This document shows, in pieces, positions 6,508 through 13,497 of a stretch of DNA of 16,259 nucleotides. Source of the DNA: an uncultured Candidatus Saccharibacteria bacterium (lineage in GTDB: Bacteria > Patescibacteriota > Saccharimonadia > Saccharimonadales > Saccharimonadaceae); NCBI GenBank assembly GCA_948477625.1, contig CAOLNK010000006.1, forward strand, positions 51,998 to 68,256, given 5' to 3'. A model generated the notes under the pieces. The model saw only the letters and a list, made by a program, of their open reading frames with translations. It did not search any database and was not told where the DNA came from. Positions within the stretch are counted from its first letter, which is position 1, and each line of letters begins with the position of its first letter. The position numbers and the translations under genes are program-made.

Positions 6508-8163
6508 ATGAAGAAGTTAATTATTGCGGGTAGTTCCAAACTACAAGAACGCGCTGCCTACTGGCGGGGATATTTCGAGGGTCGGGGTTACGAGGTCATC
6601 GATTATCCTGTAGCCGTTTCGAGCGAAGGCGATTACGCCGAAAACCTCACCGACATTTACTGTTCTTATTATCAGAATCTCGACCGAGCTGATGTATTCT
6701 TTTTAATGAACGAGGACAAAAGCGGATTTGGCGGGTACATCGGCCCAAGCGCATTCTCCGAGCTCAGCTATGTTGTAGTCGGTAATCTCAACCGTGGCAA
6801 AAAAATAGAAATTAACCTCCTTCAAGAGCCATCTTCTGACCAAGCCTGTTACGAAGAGATCAAGTTTTGGCTCGACCAAGGTTGGATCAAAATCTATGAT
6901 CGTCCAACCGGGAAAAAAGCAACTGTGCACGTACCCGCCATCACAGAAACCACAGCTGAAGAAGAACCGGTTACCAAAGACGCTCCAGTAGAAGACCCCA
7001 CTAGCCCTATCGTAGCTACTCCCGCTCCAGCGCACAAGCATCCACGCATTTTAGGTAAATCCAACGAAAAGTCAATCAATGTCCTCACTTGCAAGAAGCG
7101 CTGCCTGCGCAAACTCACTCACGCCCAACGCGAATATCTACAAATCCTTTCTCCTGAATTCCCTGCTTGGTTGCTCAAATATATCGCCGCACCAGAGTTC
7201 CAGCGTTTGAACGGCGTCAGCATGGACTGCGGTGGTTCATTTAGTGGCGTTTATAATGGTTGCAATTATCACACTGTCTTCACCCATAGCATCGGCGTTG
7301 CTCTTATTCTCTGGCGGTTCACGCACGACAAAAAACAAACCCTCGCCGGGCTTTTCCATGACATCGCCAACCCAGCTTTCAAACATGTTATTGATTATAT
7401 GAATGGTGATGCCGAAACTCAAGAATCTACCGAAGAACGCACTAGTGAGATTATCCGCAATTCTCGCACCATCACCCGCCAACTCAAACGCGACGGTATC
7501 ATGCCAGGCGAAGTTTCTGATTACAAACTCTTCCCCCTCGCTGACAATCCCATGCCTAATCTTGCCGCTGATCGTTTAGAATATTCTCTTGGCAATGGCT
7601 ACTTCATTTACGATGCTTGGACTATCGACCAAGTTAAGCGTTTCTCCGAGAATATCACCGTCCTCCACAATGAAAACGGCATCGAAGAATTTGGTTTTTG
7701 CGACCTGGAAGTCGCAAAAGAATTCACCAAGGGAGTTCTTAAATACTTTGCAATCTTCCATAGCGATAATGATCGCGCCTTTGCGCAGTTTATTGCCGAT
7801 ATCCTCAAGTCCATGATGCTCCGTGATTATCTCACCATAGATGATCTCTATGCGATGAGCGAACGCGAAATAGTAGATTGGATTCTTAGCTGTGGTGACA
7901 AGACCATCAGCGAAGCTTTCCGCCAATTCCAGCGCGCCACCTCAGTCTACAGCAGCAGCAGCGCCAAAAAAGACCGCTATTGCACCAACGTCAAAGCTAA
8001 GGTTCGCTATATCGTACCCCTCGTGCAAGGCAATGACGAAACCGGCGATCGCCGCATCACCGAACTTTCTAAAAGCATTAGCCAAGCTATCATCAAATAT
8101 CTTGACTCCAAACAATCTAAATATGTTGGTTTTGACTTTGAATTTACGCCCTACACTGAATAA
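6508..8163 (+). CDS. Nucleoside-deoxyribosyltransferase-like domain fused to HD hydrolase
   Basis: 551 residues from the ATG at 6508 (MKKLIIAGSS). An ATG at 6496 lies inside the -10 box and is rejected. Residues 1-130 look like a Rossmann-type nucleoside 2-deoxyribosyltransferase or SLOG-like domain: LIIAGSS near the start, then ADVFFLMN and GYIGPSAFSELSYVV. An Ala/Pro/Glu/Thr linker spans about 137-180. Residues 185-550 form an HD-superfamily hydrolase with FTHS (His260), LFHD (His284-Asp285) followed by AFKH, and LAADRLEY (Asp355), which together form the H...HD...D metal site. HD proteins of this shape are often nucleotide or dNTP phosphohydrolases. Combined with a nucleotide-handling N-domain this suggests nucleotide salvage, pool cleaning or a defence-type sensor/effector; the substrate is unknown. 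The next gene begins 51 nt downstream. Confidence 0.75.
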   Translation: MKKLIIAGSSKLQERAAYWRGYFEGRGYEVIDYPVAVSSEGDYAENLTDIYCSYYQNLDRADVFFLMNEDKSGFGGYIGPSAFSELSYVVVGNLNRGKKIEINLLQEPSSDQACYEEIKFWLDQGWIKIYDRPTGKKATVHVPAITETTAEEEPVTKDAPVEDPTSPIVATPAPAHKHPRILGKSNEKSINVLTCKKRCLRKLTHAQREYLQILSPEFPAWLLKYIAAPEFQRLNGVSMDCGGSFSGVYNGCNYHTVFTHSIGVALILWRFTHDKKQTLAGLFHDIANPAFKHVIDYMNGDAETQESTEERTSEIIRNSRTITRQLKRDGIMPGEVSDYKLFPLADNPMPNLAADRLEYSLGNGYFIYDAWTIDQVKRFSENITVLHNENGIEEFGFCDLEVAKEFTKGVLKYFAIFHSDNDRAFAQFIADILKSMMLRDYLTIDDLYAMSEREIVDWILSCGDKTISEAFRQFQRATSVYSSSSAKKDRYCTNVKAKVRYIVPLVQGNDETGDRRITELSKSISQAIIKYLDSKQSKYVGFDFEFTPYTE

Positions 8164-8171
8164 ATAAGTGC

Positions 8172-8177
8172 TATAAT
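8172..8177 (+). promoter_or_regulatory. -10 box for choloylglycine hydrolase gene
   Basis: TATAAT nine bases after the HD gene's stop codon. No clear -35 at the proper distance. A ribosome binding site (AAGGA) lies about 8 nt before the start at 8215. Confidence 0.4.
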
Positions 8178-8214
8178 AGCGGTAGATAGGCAAAAAATAA
8201 AAAGGAAAACCAAC

Positions 8215-9192
8215 ATGTGTACTGCTGCTACGTATCAAACCAAAAATTCATATTTCGGCCGCAACCTCGACTACGACATCACTTATGGCGAGGAGGCTAT
8301 CATTGTTCCTCGCAATTTCCCATTTAATTTTCGCGAAGCCAACCCACTTACCACACATTACGCAATTATTGGTATTGCCTGTGTAGTTGATGATTATCCC
8401 CTATTTTACGACGCCATTAATGAAAAGGGCGTCGGTATGGCCGGTCTTAACTTCTCTAATAATGCTGTTTACCACGAACATGTTGACGGCAAAGACAATA
8501 TTACCCAATTCGAATTTATCCCCTGGATGCTAGGTCAGTGCGCCAACCTAATCGAAGTCAAAAATCTACTTTCTCGAATCAACCTCAGAAACACCAGTTT
8601 TAGCGAACAACTTCCAATTGCTGACCTCCATTGGATTTTTACCGACCAAACCGGTGCCAGTATCGTTGTCGAAGCGGTTGCCGATGGTCTTAAAATCTAC
8701 GATAACCCAGTAGGCATCCTCACCAACAACCCACCCTTCAATGAGCAACTTTTTGGCCTTAACAACTATATGCATCTTTCCGCAGCCTCACCGCAAAACA
8801 CTTTTGCACCTGGCCTTGAGCTAAAAGAATACAGTCGTGGCATGGGAGCTATTGGACTGCCAGGCGACCTTTCTTCCGAATCTCGTTTTGTCAAAGCTAC
8901 CTTCACTAAATTCAATTCCCTCTCTGCTGATGACGAAATGAGCAGCGTCAGTCAATTCTTCCATATTCTGCACTCAGTCGACCAACAGAATGGTTGTTGC
9001 AATCTTGGAAACAACCACTACGAATATACAATTTATAGTGACTGTTATAACCTAAATGAAGGCATTTTCTATTACACCGCTTACAACAACCACCAGATTT
9101 CTGCCATCAAGATGCATAATGCTGATCTCGATACTAGCGAGTTCACTCGCATTCCCATCATCGAGACCGAACAAATAAATTACCAAAACTAA
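8215..9192 (+). CDS. Choloylglycine hydrolase family protein (bile salt hydrolase-like)
   Basis: 325 residues, the usual length for bile salt hydrolase / penicillin V acylase (linear amide C-N hydrolase, Ntn fold). The start is firm: Cys2 (MCTAATYQ) becomes the N-terminal nucleophile once Met is removed, and AAGGA is upstream. The other active-site positions are visible: Arg16 and Asp19 in FGRNLDYD, Asn79 in MAGLNFSNNAVY, Asn171 in TNNPPF and Arg224 in ESRF. These match the family's C-R-D-N-N-R set. There is no signal peptide, so it should be cytosolic. In the family it cleaves amide bonds of conjugated bile salts, or of acyl-homoserine lactones and penicillin V; sequence alone does not settle which. 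Gut bacteria, chiefly Firmicutes and Actinobacteria, are the usual owners, so acquisition by transfer is likely. Confidence 0.88.
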   Translation: MCTAATYQTKNSYFGRNLDYDITYGEEAIIVPRNFPFNFREANPLTTHYAIIGIACVVDDYPLFYDAINEKGVGMAGLNFSNNAVYHEHVDGKDNITQFEFIPWMLGQCANLIEVKNLLSRINLRNTSFSEQLPIADLHWIFTDQTGASIVVEAVADGLKIYDNPVGILTNNPPFNEQLFGLNNYMHLSAASPQNTFAPGLELKEYSRGMGAIGLPGDLSSESRFVKATFTKFNSLSADDEMSSVSQFFHILHSVDQQNGCCNLGNNHYEYTIYSDCYNLNEGIFYYTAYNNHQISAIKMHNADLDTSEFTRIPIIETEQINYQN

Positions 9193-9209
9193 TCTATAAC
9201 ACAAAAAAA

Positions 9210-9285
9210 TGGAGCCGTTGACTGGGCTTGAACCAGCGACCTGCTCGTTACGAATGAGCTGCTCTACCAACTGAGCTACAACGGC
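9210..9285 (-). tRNA. tRNA-Thr(CGT)
   Basis: Minus-strand cloverleaf: acceptor GCCGTTG / CAACGGC, D-arm TAGCTCAGTTGGTAGAGC, anticodon loop TTCGTAA (anticodon CGT), T-arm with GTTCAAG, discriminator T, and encoded CCA (9210-9212). The base pair next to the anticodon loop is an A-C mismatch. Confidence 0.92.
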
Positions 9286-9296
9286 ATCACTTTCTC

Positions 9297-9326
9297 ATTA
9301 TAGCACATCTCCCCTCTACGTGTCTA
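9297..9326 (-). promoter_or_regulatory. Promoter of tRNA-Thr, built on a solo cassette-end repeat
   Basis: Minus-strand -35 TAGACA (9321-9326), 18-nt spacer, -10 TATAAT (9297-9302), then 11 nt to the tRNA. The -35 lies inside a 24-bp stretch (9311-9334) that matches the end of the cassette at 15991 with one mismatch. Confidence 0.7.
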
Positions 9327-9334
9327 ATACAGTA
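9311..9334 (-). repeat. Solo copy of the cassette 3'-end repeat
   Basis: 24 bp that differ by one base from 15986-16009. It matches the cassette end from TACTGTATTAGACA onward but lacks the adjoining CTAAGGCAGCGG and any variable sequence. On the left it merges into the outer stem of the DUF308 terminator. Confidence 0.75.
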
Positions 9335-9380
9335 ACAAACAAAAAGCTCCCACCTAGCTGGCAGGAGCTTTTCTGTTACT
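9331..9380 (-). terminator. Terminator of the DUF308 gene
   Basis: Begins directly after the stop codon. Inner stem AAAAGCTCC / GGAGCTTTT (9342-9350 with 9364-9372) and outer stem AGTAACA / TGTTACT, with a TTTTTG tail on the minus strand. Confidence 0.85.
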
Positions 9381-10034
9381 TTATTGCGCTACCGCGTCCA
9401 AGTGACGGATGAAAATCAAATCATCCAAGATACCAATCACCGCTGAGGCCACCATGACCCAACCGACAATTGCGATCACCGCACCCACGGTAATTACCAT
9501 GTAGATACCAAGTGCCAACATTACCATCGAGAGCAAAAGCACATAAAACCACTCTTTGATTCCGGCCGTATGCATCTTGATAGCTGCGTTCATACGTACT
9601 AATGCCCCATAAATCATCCAAGCCCCCACCACAATGCCAATCACTTGACCAAGCTGTTCCCAAAGCACCACAGCAATCACACCAAACACTAGTGCAATAA
9701 TACCGTAAAGCAAATCATTGTTATAAAAATCATATTTACCGTGCACTGCAAAGTAATTAATAATCTTATACACACCTTTAATCATCAAGAAGATACCAAC
9801 CGCATAGAAAATAATCTTCGTCACGCCTTCTGGATTCACCAGCAAAAGCACGCCAAGAATACCCACAATCAACGATTCCAAAATCGCCAACCAGCTAACG
9901 CTCTTCGCGCGGCGCACTACCGGCTCAGCCTTAACTGCACTCTTGGTACTTTTTGTAGTTTTGCGGCTCGTGGTCTTGGCTGACCGAGTCGACTTCTTGG
10001 ACGCTGTCTTTTTTGACGCAGCACCTGTTGCCAT
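9381..10034 (-). CDS. DUF308 (HdeD-like) membrane protein with Lys/Ser/Thr-rich tail
   Basis: 217 residues. AGGAGG lies 6 nt before the ATG at 10034, and a -10 TACAAT lies near 10096-10101. Residues 1-45 are low-complexity and strongly basic (alternating K, S, T, A, R). About six hydrophobic spans follow between 46 and 210, in the paired-helix pattern of DUF308/HdeD proteins (SWLAILESLIVGILGVLLLVNP). HdeD is linked to acid resistance in enterobacteria, but most DUF308 members have no assigned function. The basic tail faces the cytosol by the positive-inside rule and could contact nucleic acid or the membrane surface, which is inference. It has its own promoter and terminator, so it is a single-gene unit. 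Confidence 0.8.
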   Translation of the reverse strand: MATGAASKKTASKKSTRSAKTTSRKTTKSTKSAVKAEPVVRRAKSVSWLAILESLIVGILGVLLLVNPEGVTKIIFYAVGIFLMIKGVYKIINYFAVHGKYDFYNNDLLYGIIALVFGVIAVVLWEQLGQVIGIVVGAWMIYGALVRMNAAIKMHTAGIKEWFYVLLLSMVMLALGIYMVITVGAVIAIVGWVMVASAVIGILDDLIFIRHLDAVAQ

Positions 10035-10133
10035 TTTTGCCTCCTAATTTTTGGCGAACAACTTTTTTGCCCACCAAGTTCAAGTTATTTTCTTCATTGT
10101 ACTACATTTTTTAGAAAAACAAAATACTTGAGC

Positions 10134-11471
10134 TTAGCGTACTACCACCGCACGCTTCCCAACCGCGTTATAAATCTTTTCCAATTCTACCCGCGGCACG
10201 TCAAACGTCCGCCCACCATCCGCCTGCGTCCAGGGGTCAGTCAAACGTTGTGCTCCAGTTTTTTCATTGTATCCCGTGAGCAACACCACATGCAGATTCT
10301 TCGGCGCACCGTTCAACCATTCCTTCAGCGGGTTGAACAAAAATGTTACATAAATAATCACTGGATTCCCTGCCACCACCTCCTTGTCCAAATCTGCCAA
10401 ACTCGCCCCACTAATATCCACCACGTTAGCATTACCCGAACTCTCTCGTCCAAACTTCGCGAGCGGTGCCGGCGCAATCCAGTGCACGTAAGTTTTTGGT
10501 TGCAAATCATAAATCGACCCCACAAACCCCGTATTATAATCCTCACTCTTTGGCATCATCTCGGCATACTTATGCAAATCCACGTCTCTCAAATAACCCT
10601 TATACTGCAAGGCCATCAACATCGACGCTGCCTCACAACCATTGTAAATCTGTTGCCAATTCTGACTATGATATGGTACGTTCAAAACCTTCCAGGCCGC
10701 CGCTTCTTCCTTTTGTTGCTGCCGCCGCAACTCCTCCGCCCGGCGCTTTGCCTCCAGCGCCCGCTGCCGCGCCTCAGCCGCCTCCTTCTCGCGTTGCACC
10801 AACACTTTATCCACCTGTGCCAGGGTTTCGTCATAACTTTCGGCTAATTCCCTTTGTGGTAATTTCTCCGCTTGCTCCACCACTGCCTTGTACTGCGCTC
10901 GCGTCAACTTAGGCTTTACCACCGTCATTTTCTCGTCTGTAAACAGCCCCTGCACCGCAGTTTTTAAATTAGCAATCGCCTCCAGTTGTGCCTGCATTTG
11001 CACCAATTTCCCACGCAATACCTTCGTATAACTCTCCGGCAACTCATCTACCTCTTTCTGCGCCGCTTGCACGTCCTCAACCGTCGTCTCAACCCTCAGC
11101 ACCCCTTCCACAAAATACCCATTCAACTTGTCGCGCAAACTCACAAATTTCCGTAAGTTCGCTAATTTACGGCTAATTTCGTCCTTAGTCTCAGCATACC
11201 GCTGCATCACCATCCCTGATAGTTTCTCTTCTACCGCTTCAATCTGTGTCTGAGCAATTTTTGTGTTCGGCGCTTCGCTTTCCACATCAGAGTATAGCTC
11301 CGCCAGCGCCACCTCAACATCCGCCAAAATCGCCGCCTGCTCGGACTGATAAGCTTCCGCCTTCGCCGCCGCACGCCAAACCACCGCGCCCAGCAACACA
11401 CCAAACACCATCACAATTGCCGCGATCACCCCTACACGATACCAAACTTGCTTCTTCTCCATACGTATCAT
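10134..11471 (-). CDS. Membrane-anchored C39-like cysteine peptidase with coiled-coil stalk
   Basis: 445 residues from ATG 11471 (a second ATG at 11462 is possible; neither has a clear ribosome binding site). One membrane span (about 12-32) is followed by a long charged helical region (about 35-258; EKEAAEARQRALEAKRRAEELRR) likely to be coiled coil. Then comes a Peptidase_C39_2-type papain-like domain (264-445): Cys279 in NGCEAAS, His394 in NLHVVLLTGY and Asp412 in TDPW form the expected triad. The topology puts the peptidase outside the membrane. Family members in Gram-positive-type cells process or degrade peptides at the wall; the substrate here is unknown. The tRNA-Gly gene ends 8 nt before the start codon on the same strand. 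No strong terminator is seen after the stop. Confidence 0.82.
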   Translation of the reverse strand: MIRMEKKQVWYRVGVIAAIVMVFGVLLGAVVWRAAAKAEAYQSEQAAILADVEVALAELYSDVESEAPNTKIAQTQIEAVEEKLSGMVMQRYAETKDEISRKLANLRKFVSLRDKLNGYFVEGVLRVETTVEDVQAAQKEVDELPESYTKVLRGKLVQMQAQLEAIANLKTAVQGLFTDEKMTVVKPKLTRAQYKAVVEQAEKLPQRELAESYDETLAQVDKVLVQREKEAAEARQRALEAKRRAEELRRQQQKEEAAAWKVLNVPYHSQNWQQIYNGCEAASMLMALQYKGYLRDVDLHKYAEMMPKSEDYNTGFVGSIYDLQPKTYVHWIAPAPLAKFGRESSGNANVVDISGASLADLDKEVVAGNPVIIYVTFLFNPLKEWLNGAPKNLHVVLLTGYNEKTGAQRLTDPWTQADGGRTFDVPRVELEKIYNAVGKRAVVVR

Positions 11472-11479
11472 ACAAAAAA

Positions 11480-11554
11480 TGGTGCGGGTATGGAGAGTCG
11501 GACTCCAATCTCATCCTTGGGAAGGATACATAATAGCCGTTATACGATACCCGC
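11480..11554 (-). tRNA. tRNA-Gly(CCC)
   Basis: Minus-strand cloverleaf: acceptor GCGGGTA / TACCCGC, anticodon loop TTCCCAA (anticodon CCC), T-loop TCCGACT, discriminator A, and encoded CCA at 11480-11482. It is followed at once by TTTTTTGT and the ATG of the C39 peptidase gene. Confidence 0.92.
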
Positions 11555-11564
11555 TCGTACCCCC

Positions 11565-11570
11565 ATTATA
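11565..11570 (-). promoter_or_regulatory. -10 box upstream of tRNA-Gly
   Basis: Minus-strand TATAAT 10 nt before the tRNA, right after the SurA-N gene's stop codon. No convincing -35. The peptidase gene may be expressed from here as a tRNA-mRNA cotranscript. Confidence 0.45.
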
Positions 11571-11575
11571 ACACA

Positions 11576-12616
11576 CTATTCCTCAGTTGTCGGCGTTTCT
11601 GCCGCCCCATTCTCAATCTGCAAGTTGCCAAAGGTGATATATTCCTTCACTTTGCCCTCATCATACAAACTTGCCACCTGTAAATCAAACTCTGAGAACG
11701 TCACCTTAATCGAAGAATAATTCACCTGGTCCTCAGTCTTCTCCGCCAACTTCACATAATAATAACCGTCACCGTTGCTCGAGAGGAACTTATCGCTCAC
11801 CTGATTTACTTCTAGTGTCATTGCTTTATTTGAGCGCCCACCATCTACGTTCATGTTATCCACCAGCTGACCAGTCGCCTCATACTCCACCTCCGCACCC
11901 AACGCTTCGGCTACAGCCCACAAGTCACATTCTTTTTCTGCAATCAACTGCTCCACCTGAGCCACCACATCTTGTGCGTGTGAATCCACTGCCTGCGCCA
12001 CCTTCGACTTCATCAGGGTCAAATACAACATCCGACGATATTCCGTACGATTCATGCCAAAATTATCCCGAATAATCTTAAGAAAACTCTCTTCGCTACG
12101 CTCCACCCCACCCACTTTACGATGTTCATCAAACGCCTGTGTAATTTCCTCCTCTGTCACCGTGATGTTCATTTCTTCACCCAGCTTCAACGCATAAGTG
12201 TACATCACTGCTTGCTCCAAGGCCGCCTCTTTGTAGTCCTCGCGTACCATTTCTGCATCTTCACCCTCACCCAGCTGACCACCTTGCTGCTCGGCCGCCT
12301 GCAAGTTGCTCCGATAAATCATCAGATAATCGCTATATCGTACCTTAGCACCATCCACCTCAGCCACCGGCACTGGCAACACCTGCGTCACCCGGTAAAT
12401 CATATTCCCAGTATCTTGAATCTTATACAACATCGCCCAGCCAGCCACCACCATCAAAACAATCGCGACCACAGCCACTACCACAGTATTAATCATCAAC
12501 TTATGCTTGGCATATTGCATCGGATATTTAAACTTCCGACCTTGCGCCAACACTTCTTCGCGCCGCTGCTCTACTTTTTCCCGCTCAGTGGTGGGTTTTT
12601 TCTCAAATAAACTCAT
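11576..12616 (-). CDS. Membrane-anchored SurA-N-like chaperone
   Basis: 346 residues. A charged cytosolic N-terminus (1-40) is followed by one membrane span (about 41-66). The extracytoplasmic part opens with PVPVAEVDGAKVRYSDY, the typical entry of SurA_N / PrsA-type chaperones (V-N/D-G-x-x-I/V). A helical region follows (LEQAVMYTYALKLGEEMNITVTEEEITQAF), again typical. The C-terminal part (VSDKFLSSNGDGYYYVKLAEK...YSSIKVTF) resembles a reduced parvulin or C-domain, but I see no clear catalytic PPIase core. It likely helps exported proteins fold at the membrane. The start overlaps the stop of the PH-domain gene by 4 nt (ATGA), so the two are translationally coupled. Confidence 0.75.
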   Translation of the reverse strand: MSLFEKKPTTEREKVEQRREEVLAQGRKFKYPMQYAKHKLMINTVVVAVVAIVLMVVAGWAMLYKIQDTGNMIYRVTQVLPVPVAEVDGAKVRYSDYLMIYRSNLQAAEQQGGQLGEGEDAEMVREDYKEAALEQAVMYTYALKLGEEMNITVTEEEITQAFDEHRKVGGVERSEESFLKIIRDNFGMNRTEYRRMLYLTLMKSKVAQAVDSHAQDVVAQVEQLIAEKECDLWAVAEALGAEVEYEATGQLVDNMNVDGGRSNKAMTLEVNQVSDKFLSSNGDGYYYVKLAEKTEDQVNYSSIKVTFSEFDLQVASLYDEGKVKEYITFGNLQIENGAAETPTTEE

Positions 12617-13098
12617 CTTATCGCCTTATTCGCTAAATCCTGTAATATATTATAAATCTTTTCTGGCTTACGCACCATACTAATCGTCATATCACCCACT
12701 TGTGTCTGAATCAACAACGTACCATACCCCATCATTCCCCCTTTGATTCCTGGCACTTCATAGCTAATACTCTGGATTTTATCCAAGCCCAAATCCACCA
12801 CTGTCTTACGAAACAGCCCCTTCTGCCGCACCTGTCGAATCCGCTGATTGGTTACCAGATAATAAGAAAAATGCCACAACATATAAGTATACAATAACCC
12901 CAGCAATCCAATCATCAGCGCACCCAGCCACACAAAAAACATCCGCTGGTCATCTCGCCAAAGCAACATTGGCACCACTCCCAACACGCTCCATACAATT
13001 AGCCAAACCACACCGCGCCAAATCGTACTCATGTGTCGCCGAAAAATCAGTTCCACTTGTTCCCCTTCGCGCTGACCATCAAATGCCATTATGCTCAT
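12613..13098 (-). CDS. PH-domain (bPH2 / YdbS-like) membrane protein
   Basis: 161 residues (an ATG three codons in, at 13089, is an alternative). A short N-terminus is followed by two hydrophobic spans (about 27-45 and 52-76). A bacterial PH-like domain follows (about 78-158): YYLVTNQRIRQVRQKGLFRKTVVDLGLDKIQSISYEVPG...GYGTLLIQT. The TNQRI...GLF...DL.L.KIQSI pattern is characteristic of the PF03703 (bPH_2) family. The role of these proteins is poorly known; membrane-stress links are reported for some. It is first in an operon with the SurA-N gene. The leader is 12 nt or less, with no ribosome binding site, and transcription starts from a promoter whose -35 is the end of cassette 1. Confidence 0.8.
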   Translation of the reverse strand: MSIMAFDGQREGEQVELIFRRHMSTIWRGVVWLIVWSVLGVVPMLLWRDDQRMFFVWLGALMIGLLGLLYTYMLWHFSYYLVTNQRIRQVRQKGLFRKTVVDLGLDKIQSISYEVPGIKGGMMGYGTLLIQTQVGDMTISMVRKPEKIYNILQDLANKAIR

Positions 13099-13116
13099 GT
13101 TTATATTATAGCATAT

Positions 13117-13144
13117 ATTATAGCTAGCTCCCTCTACATGTCTA
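13117..13144 (-). promoter_or_regulatory. Promoter of PH/SurA-N operon within cassette-1 end
   Basis: Minus-strand -35 TAGACA (13139-13144, inside the cassette's 35-bp end repeat), 16-nt spacer, -10 TATAAT (13117-13122). A second TATAAT at 13105-13110 is 6 nt before the start codon. Confidence 0.65.
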
Positions 13145-13168
13145 ATACAGTACTAAGGCAGCGGAGGG
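13134..13168 (-). repeat. 35-bp cassette 3'-end repeat, copy 1
   Basis: Identical to 15991-16025 and, on the opposite strand, 13802-13836. In coding sense it runs from CCCTCCGCTGCC through TTAGTACTGTATTAGACA to the TAG stop. Complete identity over 35 bp beside highly divergent flanks points to recent recombination or selection on the DNA itself. Confidence 0.85.
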
Positions 13169-13338
13169 GGTAACCTGCGTAACGACCACCTTCGGCCGAC
13201 GGGTTAATCGTAGTGCTAATGTAGACTTCATAAGCGCGAGCGGTATATGCGGCCCGCGATGACCAATCATCAGCATCGTGGCCAGCGTAGTTGAAAGTAC
13301 CATTAGCCACGGTCAGAACGACAACCCCGCTGCGCACG
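13134..13338 (-). pseudogene. Variable cassette 1: orphan C-terminal FISUMP-like fragment
   Basis: A start-less coding fragment whose frame reads (FF)VRSG, about 54 variable residues (YAGHDADDWSSRAAYTARAYEVYIS...INPS...GYPLRCL), then STVLDM and a TAG stop. The aromatic/WSS...AY...NPS...LRCL pattern is that of the C-terminal part of FISUMP/DUF1566-type surface domains. The 5' boundary is CGTGCGCAGCGGG and the 3' boundary is the 35-bp repeat. GCAGCGG and CCGCTGC near the two ends form a short inverted repeat. The GTG at 13337 is simply the Val codon and has no ribosome binding site. A terminator U-run abuts the 5' boundary. It is probably a silent donor copy and not expressed alone. Confidence 0.7.
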
Positions 13339-13366
13339 AAAAAACACCCTCTCAGAGCAAAAGGGG
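13339..13366 (-). terminator. Terminator of the 23-aa ORF transcript
   Basis: Minus-strand stem CCCTTTT / GAGAGGG (7 pairs, two G-U; 13347-13353 with 13359-13365) followed by TG and TTTTTT. The U-run ends exactly where cassette 1 begins. Confidence 0.65.
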
Positions 13367-13376
13367 CATAACAACC

Positions 13377-13405
13377 TAGACATTGACGTCAAAGCGTGGT
13401 AGAAT
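13377..13405 (+). promoter_or_regulatory. Promoter antisense to the 23-aa ORF
   Basis: -35 TAGACA (13377-13382), 17-nt spacer, -10 TAGAAT (13400-13405), predicted start near 13412. The spacer opens with the perfect palindrome TTGACGTCAA (13383-13392), a possible operator. Transcription would run against the small ORF toward cassette 2. Confidence 0.5.
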
Positions 13406-13425
13406 GGGGTTACGTTGTTTTGGAA

Positions 13426-13497
13426 TTACCGTCGCTTCTTAGTGACGGTAATTTCTAGCTTGAGACGTAAACGTCCGAGGCCGAAGGTAAACGACAT
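13426..13497 (-). CDS. 23-aa basic small protein (candidate)
   Basis: The ORF has ATG at 13497, TAA at 13426-13428 and 23 codons. The peptide starts MSFTFGLGRL, continues RLKLEITVT and ends KKRR, with about eight basic residues to one acidic. It has no membrane span. AGAAAGGAGG lies 4 nt before the ATG, the best ribosome binding site in the window and close to a full anti-Shine-Dalgarno match. A weak minus-strand promoter (TTGCTA, 18 nt, TAGGCT) lies near 13560-13590. The last codons and the stop fall in a perfect 10-bp hairpin (AATTACCGTC / GACGGTAATT, 13422-13451). A terminator follows at 13339-13366 and an opposing promoter at 13377. I do not recognise the product. It could be a regulatory or antimicrobial-type peptide, or a small ORF on a structured RNA. 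Confidence 0.5.
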   Translation of the reverse strand: MSFTFGLGRLRLKLEITVTKKRR

